64,000 nt of DNA from Didymella arachidicola. Lineage: Eukaryota > Ascomycota > Dothideomycetes > Pleosporales > Didymellaceae. The notes below the pieces were generated by a model, which ran no database searches, was not told where the DNA came from, and was given only the letters and a program-made list of their open reading frames with translations. The DNA lies in contig CM049995.1 in assembly GCA_016630955.3 (NCBI GenBank), forward strand, positions 1,550,001-1,614,000, in the 5' to 3' direction. Of the stretch, positions 9,107-18,470 are shown piece after piece. A program made the translations under genes and the position numbers. How positions within the stretch are numbered: position 1 is the first letter of the stretch; the number at the start of each line of letters is the position of its first letter.

Positions 9107-12100
9107 ATGCCTCCCGTGCTGAATCCCTTCCTGCGCGCCTTCTTCCGCAGTGCCCTCCCCAGCCAGTGCTCGCCCGCCCACCACCACGTCCTCCTCGTCC
9201 CGACCACCGACGTCCTCGCCGGCGCCCGCGACCGAGACTCGGGCACCGCCTACGCCGACCTCAGCGGCTCCGAAGAGTTCCTCGCCAGCCATGTCCTGCG
9301 CGTCCCGGGCGGCGTCGGCCCCAACAACCACGTCCGCGACGCGGCCAGCTTCCGCGAGACGCGCGGCAAGGCGAAGCAGTTCACCACGGCGAACGGGCGC
9401 ACCGTGATTGTCAAGGACGCCTTTGTTTACAGCAACAAGGGCTTCAAGACGCTCAACCAGGCCCAGCTGCTCGCCGACACCATCTTCTACCCGGACACGT
9501 TTGACCCCCAGCCCTGGCTCGTCTACTACATCTCGCGGCCCCTGATCGGCACCTACGAGGCCACGCCCATCCTGCCCGCCACCCTGCATGTGCCCGCGCA
9601 GCTCACGCCCGCCGCGCCGCCGCCGCCGCCGCCTGCGGGCAGCTCCCAGGGCCCGGCCGTGGCAGGCAGCAGCAGCAGCGCCGCCATGCCGCGCAAGAAG
9701 GAGGTCAGGTCTTTTGGCGACCTGCTGAACCACTTCCCCATGATCGCCCGCCAGATGCAGCCTGGCCTCGAGCGCCTGTTCAAGGAGTTTGCGAAGGAGC
9801 TCGAGAAGCCGCTGCCGCCCACACCCTCGATGCGCTCGCGCCGCTCGTCCCAGAGCTCGCGGCGGCGCGGGTCTGTCTCGTCTGTGGAGACGGCGGGGTC
9901 GCGCCCCTTGTCGATGCACAGCAGCATGTCCCAGGGCCCCAACGGCTTCATCTCGACGCTGGAGATCGGCGACGAGGAGGATGCCATGCGCAATTCGCTC
10001 GAGACGGCTGTGACGGCCGCCATCGACCTCTTCCAGATGGTGGACAAGCAGCAGCTGTCGTTGCTGGGCGCCACCACAGATCTCACCGGCCCCATCGTCG
10101 AGCGCATGATCGAACGCTACATCGCCGAGCAGGTCCACCACACGCTGCTCTTCCCGCGAATATGCGATATCCGCCGTCTCGAGGACCTGGACCTCGAGCG
10201 CCAGACGCGCCAGATGCAGGGCATTGACATCTCGCAGGTCGGAATCGACATCGGCAACGGGCGCAAGGGCAAACGGGAGCTCGCCATACGCCTGTCCAAA
10301 GCCGTCGACATGTTCAAGAAGATGGGCGTGGCTGGGAGTCCGCAAGAGATGCTGGAAATCGTCCTGGCTGTCACAAAGCACATAACCATGCCCGACGCAT
10401 CTTCCGTTGCAAACGACCCCACAGCGCGGGCTATGCTGAATGGCCAACAGCTATCGGAGAAGCATGACCATCTGCTCACAATCAACGCCGACACGCTGGT
10501 GTCTCTGCTGCTCATTGTCGTCATCCGTGCTCCCGTGCGACACCTGCAGGCCCGCCTATCCTACATGCGTCATTTCATCTTCATAGACGACGTTGAGACT
10601 GGCGAGATGGGATATGCACTGAGCACGTTCGAAGCTGTGTTATCCTATCTCCAGAACGACTCCGGGGGCTTGCGGAAGGCAAGTCGGCGAAACCAAAAAC
10701 TATGGCAGGCGACACAGTCGGGCGACCTAGCAACAATGCAGGGCATTCTCGAGCCGGACCGGTCCTTCCACGAAGCTATGGATGACTCCTCCAGTGAGGA
10801 TGAAGCGCCAGAGCGACACCACCCGGTCCGCTTTGCAAGCTTTTCAGATCTCAACTCGCTCGCCAGCTCTTCGACGAATGGCGACTTCGAGCCGAGGAGA
10901 AGACGGCGGCGCAGTCCATCCAACGGTCGATCGAAGAACGAAGACGGGCCGCTTGCGCACATCTTTCCTTTTCAGCGCGCGCAGACACCTACATTACCTG
11001 GCCGGCAGAAACTGAAGAAGACGGTGTCCTACGACACGCGCAGTATGTCGAGTTGCTCGGCGCGGTCGTTTAGATCTCGCACAACGGTAGACTCTCGATA
11101 CAGCGCTATAGAAGGCGATACATCCATCGAGAAGCTTGTCATGACACAGAGTACAGATGGTGCGTCGATTCTGATGATGGCAATCGAGAGCAAGCAGGAT
11201 AAAGCACTCCAGTATCTGCTCAGTCTCACGGAACACTACACACCCACTTTCGTATTCGAGGACTGCAATAATGAAGGAACAACACTGCTCAGTTTGGCAG
11301 TCCAGCTCTCGCACGCAAAGTCTACAGATACGCTGCTTGCGTACATTCTGGAGAACAGTGATGGTCCGGAGACGCTTGTAGCCTACTTTTCGAAACAAGA
11401 CTCGAAAGGAAGATGTATGGCGCACTACTTGTTCAACCAGCCCCGGCTTATACAGCGAATTGGGCATCTTGTCCCGTGGCGGTTGAAAGACAAGAACGGA
11501 CAGACCCCCGTCTTTGCCCTGTGCAGGTCTTACGACCACGAGGAGTACCATAGCATGGTGGATCAAGGTCTCCTGGCCGCCACTTCCGCGCAGGACGACG
11601 GTCAGCCACTGCACCTCGATGAGCACGTTGATGCAAAGGGCAACAGTCTGCTGCATGTTATCACCGACCCTCAGCTCGCAAACAAGCTCTTGTACCGTTG
11701 CGATTCGGATGCAAACGCTACAAATGACAAGCACTTCACCCCGCTCATGGTCGCGAGCAAGTATGGCAGGACGGACATGGTGCGAGTTTTATTTCAGGAT
11801 CCGCGCGTCGACCTGTCCATCAGAGACGCTCGAGGGTTGACAGCCGTCGAACTCGCCAAAGACGACGATGTTCGCAACCGCATCGATGATCTTGTGCTGC
11901 TGTCAAACGAGCCAGGTGCAGACGGACGCATTACTACCGTCGTTCGCTCGTTCTTCGTCGAAGATGGCACCGTCCGACTGGTGCTCAAGTCAGGGGCACC
12001 CAACTCCAACGGCACAATCACGGTAACAACGTGTCGCCGATCCTCTCATGACTTTGAGAACCTGGCCAAATGGCTTGCGCAGGAGAATCCAGCATCGTGG

Positions 12101-13300
12101 CTCCCAGCCATCACCAACATGGCCTCACCCTACCTCATTCCCTCCAGACCATCTAGGAGTGTCCTGCGAGACCTCCAACTCCGCCTCGACGCTTTCCTCA
12201 AGATCCTTCTCCGGCATCCGACTTTCTCCATGCACGAGATGGTCTGGGAGTTCTTCCTCGTGCCAGATATCGACTCATCAATGCTCGCAGCGCGCTCCGC
12301 ACGCAAAGCCGAGCTGCGCGTCGAGCGGCTCCGCGAGGAATTTGCCCCCATCTACGACGTGCGGGAAGTCGAACTCTTCGTCCAGCACGCGCGCGAAAAC
12401 GTGCGCTCGCTGCTCCACGCATCCAAAGCCGTGCTGCGCCGCACCAACAAGCTGCGCATGCTGACCTCGGACCTCGTCGACGCACACAGACTCTCCAACT
12501 CCGCAGCCCACACCCTCACATTCCTGCCCCCCGCGCACTTGGCCGCGTTAGACCGCTACACAAAATGCATCAGCGCCAGCGAAGCAAGTCCCACCGCAGG
12601 CTTCTACTACAGCATCAGCGCCATCAGCTCCACCATCTCCGCCGTCCTCGTCGCACTCAACCGCCCCAGCTCCCTCATCGCGCAGATGAACATCACGCAA
12701 AAGGCCATCGACCGCCACAATCTCTCCGTCCGCCGCTCCGACCGCTGGCCCCTCGGCCTGCTCGACGACGCGCGCAGCCGCGTCCAGCGCGATGCCCTGG
12801 AGAAAATGGAGCGCAGCAAGCTCGAGCTCGAGGACTTGGGCCGCGAGCTCAGGTACAGTCAGACGGTTGTTGCGAGCGAGCTGGCTAGTTGGCAGGAGAG
12901 AAGGGTGGAGATGGGGAGGAGCGCTGTGAGGGATCTCGCGAGGAGGATGGTGGTTACGGAGCGTGCGCGGTTGGAGAGTATGAAGAGGGCTGTGAGGGGG
13001 TTGGGCATTGGGAAGGGGAAAGCCCGGGCTAGTGAGAGCGCTGTTGCTGTGGAGCCAACACGACAGACGTTCGATTACATCGCCGACCCAGCTGTCAACG
13101 GTGAGCGCCCGCCCAATACCCTCCCCCCGCCAGCAGCAAACCTCCCACTCGACCACCTCGTCGACCGTCCAAACAGCCACACCACCGAGCTCGACGAAGA
13201 CGAAAACACGCCGCTCCTAGATATCGCAGCATCAACTCCCGAACAGCTCGACGGCACCGCCGCGTCTGGCGCCCCGCCCGACGTCAACTCGAGGGATTAG
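9107..13300 (+). CDS. VPS9-domain ankyrin protein, Vrl1/VARP-like
   Basis: Large endosomal protein of 1397 residues in one exon. The ATG directly follows an in-frame TGA, which fixes the start. Order seen: a conserved N-terminal region (about 20-160, KDAFVYSNKGFKTLNQAQLL); a Pro/Ser-rich linker; a VPS9-type helical domain (about 290-530, LLFPRICDIRRLEDLDLERQ, then NADTLVSLLLIVVI and GYALSTFEAVLSYL); ankyrin repeats (about 680-940, HFTPLMVASKYGRTDMVRVL); a PX-like segment (HDFENLAKWLAQENP, YLIPSRPSRSVLRDLQLRLD); and a long helical, BAR-like C-terminus. This order matches yeast Vrl1 of the VINE complex and, in part, VARP. VPS9 domains usually activate Rab5 GTPases. The normal LLPVL of the VPS9 core reads LVSLLL here, so exchange activity is uncertain. 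Confidence 0.82.
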   Translation: MPPVLNPFLRAFFRSALPSQCSPAHHHVLLVPTTDVLAGARDRDSGTAYADLSGSEEFLASHVLRVPGGVGPNNHVRDAASFRETRGKAKQFTTANGRTVIVKDAFVYSNKGFKTLNQAQLLADTIFYPDTFDPQPWLVYYISRPLIGTYEATPILPATLHVPAQLTPAAPPPPPPAGSSQGPAVAGSSSSAAMPRKKEVRSFGDLLNHFPMIARQMQPGLERLFKEFAKELEKPLPPTPSMRSRRSSQSSRRRGSVSSVETAGSRPLSMHSSMSQGPNGFISTLEIGDEEDAMRNSLETAVTAAIDLFQMVDKQQLSLLGATTDLTGPIVERMIERYIAEQVHHTLLFPRICDIRRLEDLDLERQTRQMQGIDISQVGIDIGNGRKGKRELAIRLSKAVDMFKKMGVAGSPQEMLEIVLAVTKHITMPDASSVANDPTARAMLNGQQLSEKHDHLLTINADTLVSLLLIVVIRAPVRHLQARLSYMRHFIFIDDVETGEMGYALSTFEAVLSYLQNDSGGLRKASRRNQKLWQATQSGDLATMQGILEPDRSFHEAMDDSSSEDEAPERHHPVRFASFSDLNSLASSSTNGDFEPRRRRRRSPSNGRSKNEDGPLAHIFPFQRAQTPTLPGRQKLKKTVSYDTRSMSSCSARSFRSRTTVDSRYSAIEGDTSIEKLVMTQSTDGASILMMAIESKQDKALQYLLSLTEHYTPTFVFEDCNNEGTTLLSLAVQLSHAKSTDTLLAYILENSDGPETLVAYFSKQDSKGRCMAHYLFNQPRLIQRIGHLVPWRLKDKNGQTPVFALCRSYDHEEYHSMVDQGLLAATSAQDDGQPLHLDEHVDAKGNSLLHVITDPQLANKLLYRCDSDANATNDKHFTPLMVASKYGRTDMVRVLFQDPRVDLSIRDARGLTAVELAKDDDVRNRIDDLVLLSNEPGADGRITTVVRSFFVEDGTVRLVLKSGAPNSNGTITVTTCRRSSHDFENLAKWLAQENPASWLPAITNMASPYLIPSRPSRSVLRDLQLRLDAFLKILLRHPTFSMHEMVWEFFLVPDIDSSMLAARSARKAELRVERLREEFAPIYDVREVELFVQHARENVRSLLHASKAVLRRTNKLRMLTSDLVDAHRLSNSAAHTLTFLPPAHLAALDRYTKCISASEASPTAGFYYSISAISSTISAVLVALNRPSSLIAQMNITQKAIDRHNLSVRRSDRWPLGLLDDARSRVQRDALEKMERSKLELEDLGRELRYSQTVVASELASWQERRVEMGRSAVRDLARRMVVTERARLESMKRAVRGLGIGKGKARASESAVAVEPTRQTFDYIADPAVNGERPPNTLPPPAANLPLDHLVDRPNSHTTELDEDENTPLLDIAASTPEQLDGTAASGAPPDVNSRD

Positions 13301-13699
13301 CTGCTTGGACGCATGAGGCTCATTTTGTTCAGATTAGATTAGATTATAAAGGTTTACTAGGTAGGGTTGTTTAATATATATATTTTTTTTTCGCCGTAAA
13401 GGGGCTGTTTTGGATGTCGCGGGTTCTGTGGGTTTGTGGGGGTTTGTGATAAAGGTTTGGTGTTGGTGCGCGTGGAGAGTGATCGGTCTAAAACCAGATC
13501 GCGTAAGCGCTGAAGCGCTGAGGGTGAGAAGGTGTGCAATGGTTGTGCGAGGGGGTCAACACCAAGGGGAGGTGGGAAGGTGGGTATGGATTGTTGGTCC
13601 AGGTTCTCAGATGGTTCTTCGGGTCCCTCTAGACAAACCCAGTATCCCATATGTAAACGCAAAGGGGTATTCGCATACAATGCAATAATCGGTGAAGCA
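13301..13699. other. 3' flanks of two converging genes
   Basis: Intergenic sequence between convergent genes. It holds a TA-alternating stretch followed by a T run at about 13370-13391, consistent with 3' processing signals. Nothing else is recognised. Confidence 0.4.
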
Positions 13700-14851
13700 T
13701 TACTGCCTATTCAGCTGCAGCTTCGGCATACCCCCCTTCTTCCCCCACCCCCACACCTTACCATTCAAATCCGGCACCATGACCAGCCACACAACAGCCA
13801 CAATCCAGCTCATCACCGTATCCACAACGATATTATTCCTCTGACTGCTCCCGAGCGAACCCCACCGCAGCAGATCAATCATCCAGTTCGTCGTCGTCAT
13901 GTAATTCCCGTTCTCCAAGCCTCTGACAGCTGCAATCGCCGCTTCAATCTCCGTCTGCTTGGGGTCGGAAGACTCCAGGAGCCGCGTGACGGGGTGTTTG
14001 GTTTTCTCCTCGTTCTCGAAGCCGGGGGAGAGGATTGTGCCGGGGAAGACGGCGTGGATGTTCACGTCGAAGGGCGCCGGGGGTTGGCCGGAGGAGGTGT
14101 TTGAGCGGCGCGCGCCGTTGTATAGGAGGACTTCGGAACGGAGGCCGTCTGCTAGCGAGCGCAGGGCGGCTTTGGCGGGGGAGTAGGGTGTGTAGCCTGC
14201 GAGGCCGACGAATGCGACGCCGGAGGATGTGAGGATGAAGTGGCGTGTGCCTTGCGGGACGGCGGCCTTTTGTGCGGAGTAGGGTGTGGATGGGTACCAC
14301 CATGCTTTTAGCGTTTTGTGGGCGAGGTAGGCTGCGGAGAAGTAGTTTAGGTCCATTTGCTTGCGCATAGTCTCTGTGCTGGTCTCGATGAAGAGGCCGG
14401 GGATTGAGGCGCCAGCGTTGGCCCAGACGACTTCGGGCATGACGCCGTTGTTCCAGGCCGTGACCTCGGTGAGGATGCGCTCGTTTTCCGTCTCGGAGGA
14501 GACATCGGCGGAGATGTAGTGGAAGCGCTGGGTTGAGGGGTTCTTGGCGTGGGATCGTGCGAAGGCCACGGCGGACTCGAGGTTCTTCACGGTGCGGGCG
14601 ACGAGGATGAGGTTCGCACCGCGGGCTGATAGCAGCTTGGCGATTTCTCTGCCTAGGCCTTGGGAGGCACCGGTAAGGAGAACAGTCTGGGATAGTTGTT
14701 AGTAAGGGCTTGTATGCGAGTCTCACGTGCTTACCTTTCCCTCGACAGGAAATTGATTACCCTTCCAGAACGCGAAGCCCATGATGTCCAGACTCAGAAT
14801 TCCGACGAGCAGAAGGACAATTCCTGTCGCGCCGAGCAGCAATTGAGACAT
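13700..14851 (-). CDS. TSC10: 3-ketodihydrosphingosine reductase
   Basis: Short-chain dehydrogenase that reduces 3-ketodihydrosphingosine to dihydrosphingosine with NADPH at the ER, the second step of sphingolipid synthesis. Exons are 14735-14851 and 13700-14686, with a 48-bp GT-AG intron of phase 0; the product is 367 residues. The first exon encodes an N-terminal membrane segment (LLLGATGIVLLLVGILSLDI). The fold shows the cofactor loop TGASQGLG, the NAG motif (WANAGASIPG), a catalytic Ser in ILTSSGVAF and Tyr-Lys in YSPAK. A hydrophobic tail (MSWIVAVVWLVMV) follows, as in fungal Ksr1/Tsc10. It is divergent from the Sas10 gene with 283 bp between the start codons. Confidence 0.93.
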
Positions 14852-15134
14852 TGGGAGGAGACGGTCTCAAGGTTGACTTGAGCAGGATGTGAGAATCGAA
14901 AGGAGAGACAAGGATACTGTAAGCACTACAGCACATCAACAAATCAACAGTGCAACTGTGAGCTGTTGCAAGTGGTGCTCGGAATCGCGGGACGCGCCTT
15001 CCCCGGCTGAGTCTAGAGCAGACGCTAGTGCAGGGAGTGGGTCCAGCTCTCCCGCGGCGGCCAAGATTTCGAAACTTTTTGGTGATCGATTCAAGCACTT
15101 TCCAACCAGCGCCACAAGACGTAACACAGCAAAC
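14852..15134. promoter_or_regulatory. shared divergent promoter, KDSR and Sas10 genes
   Basis: 283 bp between two start codons on opposite strands must hold both 5' leaders and promoters. No clear TATA box is seen. Inferred from layout only. Confidence 0.6.
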
Positions 15135-17119
15135 ATGGCCAAGAAAAGGAAGGCTGGTGGTCGCGCATACGGCGAATCAAAGGCGCCGAAGAAGGACGAC
15201 TCGAAGCTTGCCATCAACTCGTGGGAAGATGTTGCCGATTCCGAGGACGAGTTCCTCTTGAACAGAGAGAAGGTCATGCTCGACGAGGGACCAGCGGCAA
15301 AGAGACTGAGAAAGTACCAGGAAGAAGGTAAGACACAACCTCTCTGTGACCTTAGCCGCGCATTCTGACCATGTCAGACAAATTCCTCGACAACTCCGAA
15401 GAAGAGATCCTCGGCGACAACATGAGCGATAGCGATGATGACGACGACGAAGACGATGCCAGCGAAGCCGCTGCATCGGACGACCAAGCACCAGACGACG
15501 AGGACGAGGAACTGGACGAAGCCTGGGGTGCTACAAGGAAGGACTACTACAATGCGGATGCCATTGAGACAGAGCAGGATGCCCTCGACGAAGAAAAGGA
15601 GGCCCGCAGGTTGCAAAAGAAACAGCTCCAAGCCATGTCAGAGGCGGCATTTGGCTTCGACGAGGACGAGTGGCTCGGTCAGGGCGAGGAAGAAGAAGCA
15701 GAGGGGGGCGCCAGGGTGACAGAGGTGCTCCCTCAACTGCAGATCACAGACGACATGTCCGAAGAGGAGCGACTTAAGATCATGAAGACAAGATACCCGG
15801 AGTTCGAGCACATATCGAGGGAGTACCTGCGCCTGCAACCGCTGCACGACGAACTGGCCGCCGCCGCCAACGCCGCCGAGCGCCTCCTCAAATCGCAGAA
15901 AACGAAATCGAGCAAGAGCACAAAGGCCACCCCTGTCGCTGTGACCAAATACCGAGCTTGCGCAGCGTATCTAGCGGCTATGGCTATGTACTTCGCCATC
16001 TTGGGATCGACCGCAACGGACGATGGCTCGTCGACGATTGCGATGGACCCGAAGGAGTTGCACGAGCATCCAGTCATGGAAAGCCTACTGAAGACACAAA
16101 CACTGTGGAAGAAGGTCGAGAGCCTGCCGGTCGGCGATCCCATGGTGGAGACAGACGCAGAGGAGCTGTCCGTCATCGAGGAGGCCAGCGCCCTGTCCAG
16201 CGCCGGGCCAGATCAGGCACCCATGAAGAAGGCTCAGAAACAGAAGAAAACCAAGGCCGAACGCGCAGCAGAAGCCGCTCGCGCTGAGGCTAAGGCGCGA
16301 CGTGCAGAGAAGCTACTTCAGACCGAGCAAGAACTGGGTTCGCTATCCGCGCTTACGGACAAGGCCGCACTTAAGAAAGCATCTCGGAAGAAAAAGGCCC
16401 CCGAAGGCAAAATCAACCTCAACCCTGACGACTCAGACTTTGGCGAAGAGACCGATCTCACCGCGCACGAACTCGCAGAAAAGGCCCGCAAGAAGAAGTC
16501 CCTACGCTTCTACACCTCGCAAATCGCACAAAAAGCAAACAAGCGCGACGCAGCCGGCAAAGACTACGGCGGCGATGCAGATGTCCCGCACCGCGAGCGC
16601 CTCAAGGACCGACAAGCACGCCTCCAACTCGAGGCCGAGAAGCGCGGACAGCACGCGAACAACGGCCCCGGTGTGGCTCTGGGCGAAGGACCCGACAGCT
16701 CCGGAGACGAAGCCGAGCCCTTCCGCCCCGAGGACAACGACTTCGAAGACGAAGACGGATACTACGACATGGTGGCCGCACGCTCCAACACAAAGAAAGC
16801 CGCAAAGGCCGACCGCGCAGCCGCCTACGCGGAAGCCAAGGCGCAAGGCGCACAGGTCATCGAGGCCGAAGTCATCGGCGACGATGGAAGACGGCAGATC
16901 ACGTATCAGATTGAGAAGAATAAGGGGCTCACGCCGCATCGCAAGAAGAGCGTGCGCAACCCCAGAGTCAAGAAGAAGGAGAAGTATGCTGAGAAGCTCA
17001 AGAAGGAGAAGAGCATGCGGCCGGTGTTTGACAAGGCCAAGGCCAGCGCCGGGCACGCCAATTACGGCGGTGAGATGACGGGTATCAAGAAGGGCATGGT
17101 TAGGAGTAGGAAGTTGTAG
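15135..17119 (+). CDS. Sas10/Utp3, U3 snoRNP small-subunit processome protein
   Basis: Nucleolar protein for 18S rRNA processing. Exons are 15135-15327 and 15378-17119 with a 50-bp GT-AG intron; the join rebuilds an Asp codon and gives 644 residues. It starts with a basic stretch (MAKKRKAGG), then long acidic runs (DSDDDDDEDD, DDEDEELDEAW). The Sas10/Utp3/C1D-type region follows (ISREYLRLQPLHDELAAAA, then MESLLKTQTLWKKVESL). The end carries the conserved Sas10 C-terminal domain (LTPHRKKSVRNPRVKKKEKY, then GEMTGIKKGMVRSRKL). Length and architecture are typical. Confidence 0.93.
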
Positions 17120-17260
17120 ATCCCCAACGTGATTGCTTTGGATAGAACACGAAGGAATACCCCGAATACAACCCACACTCATCTCCCATCATGCCCCATC
17201 AGAAGTGCTCATCCATCAGTCCCTCAAACCAACCATATCCCACCACCCCGCTACCCCTCC

Positions 17261-17591
17261 CTAACCATACCTCACCTTCTGCACCGTCCCATCCTCACCA
17301 ACATGAATATTCAGCCTGTCAGGCTTATGATCCATAGTCATCATCGCATCGGGCTGGATAACGCGGTGTTCCTTGGGCAAATCCTGCTTTGCGAAAGTCT
17401 ATCAATCCAACAATATCAGCAAGGACCCTCTTTGCATCGCCGCCGGGCATGAGCAGGGGAAGGCGCATATGGGCGGGGCACAAGGAACGTACAGTCTCAT
17501 TGTGATTATCGCCGAGGGACTTGCCCATGAGCTTAGCGGACCAGTCGTCCTTGCCGTCTTTGGACTGGATGCCGGGGACTACGAGGGGCAT
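17261..17591 (-). CDS. I78-family peptidase inhibitor-like protein
   Basis: Small cytosolic-type protein of 78 residues resembling the I78 peptidase inhibitor family (potato inhibitor I-like fold). Exons are 17493-17591 (33 codons) and 17261-17398 (45 codons plus stop). The 94-bp intron runs from GTACGT to TTGATAG, phase 0. The N-terminus is MPLVVPGIQSKDGKDDWSAK; the second exon carries FAKQDLPKEHRVIQPDAMMT and ends LNIHVGEDGTVQKVRYG, the hallmark inhibitor tail. There is no signal peptide, so an internal protease is the likelier target. Family assignment is from remembered motifs; the two-exon join preserves the whole domain, which supports it. Confidence 0.82.
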
Positions 17592-17718
17592 GGTGGTGCG
17601 GTGTGTTGTTGTAGCGCGGCGGCGGAGGAGGGTTCGTTGGAGTATTGTATTGTGAATTCGAGCGCGCAGTGTGGGAAGTTGGTCTGTGAGGCGTCGGCGT
17701 TTAGCTGTGAGTCGGAGG

Positions 17719-17725
17719 TATATAT
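17719..17725 (-). promoter_or_regulatory. possible TATA box of the I78-like gene
   Basis: ATATATA on the minus strand about 130 bp before the start codon, a plausible distance for a TATA element. Short motif, so weak evidence. Confidence 0.35.
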
Positions 17726-18470
17726 GCAGATTACGCACCCTGGGGAAGGCGAGGGACTACTTGGCCGAAGCGCGTTTGGTGCGTAGGCTGCAATCAGGTG
17801 GTGTTTGAAGTGTGACGTCACCCGCGTCTGGCCGGTTGAGGGGTGGTGGGGCGTGGAAAGGGTGAGCGGGCTGGACGTCTTCCTCGGGAAGGTGGATAGT
17901 AACGATCTTCGTAATCTAGACGTGTTACAAGCTGTTTTCGTGGTCCCTCGTGTACATAGATTATCTGCAGTGCGAGGACCCTGCTGTGTGTAGAATAACG
18001 ATCTCGCTGTCGAATTTAGTAACTGAGGTCGGATAATCGCAATTTCTGGTGCGAAAGTGTTGCGCTGACGTACGGATGGAGTACATGCATACACAGAGAA
18101 TCTAGGTTCAGGGCTATGGTGCGTATTGAAAGTCATCGTTATCGACAGCCTCGTGTCCAGAAGCTGATTGGAACACTGCGGTGAAGTTGAGATGGACAAG
18201 TACTGTGATAGGATGTGATGAAATGAATGCAAATGCTGTCGTACATTCGATTGTGGCTACGCTGATAATATGCCCCCAACTCCAATGCAAATGTCCAGTG
18301 GAAGCAAGTATGTACATCAGAAGTGGGATGATAAAGCGGGCCTCAGGCAACCTTCACGTCAGCCCTGCCGTGAGACTCGCATCGGAGACGCCGATTGCTT
18401 CGCCACCTAGGGAAGCTTATTTGGACGTCTCCCTCTCGAAATTTTTGTTGTCGAGAGCATCTATCGTCAC
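17726..18470. other. intergenic, nothing recognised
   Basis: Upstream flank of the I78-like gene and 3' flank of the transcription-factor gene. No coding frame with family features was found on either strand. Confidence 0.4.

Noticed and set aside
8909..10447. 512-codon open frame on the minus strand
   Set aside because: It is antisense to the GC-rich, intronless Vrl1-like gene; its composition (long Arg/Gly/Ala/Val runs) and lack of motifs mark it as a shadow.
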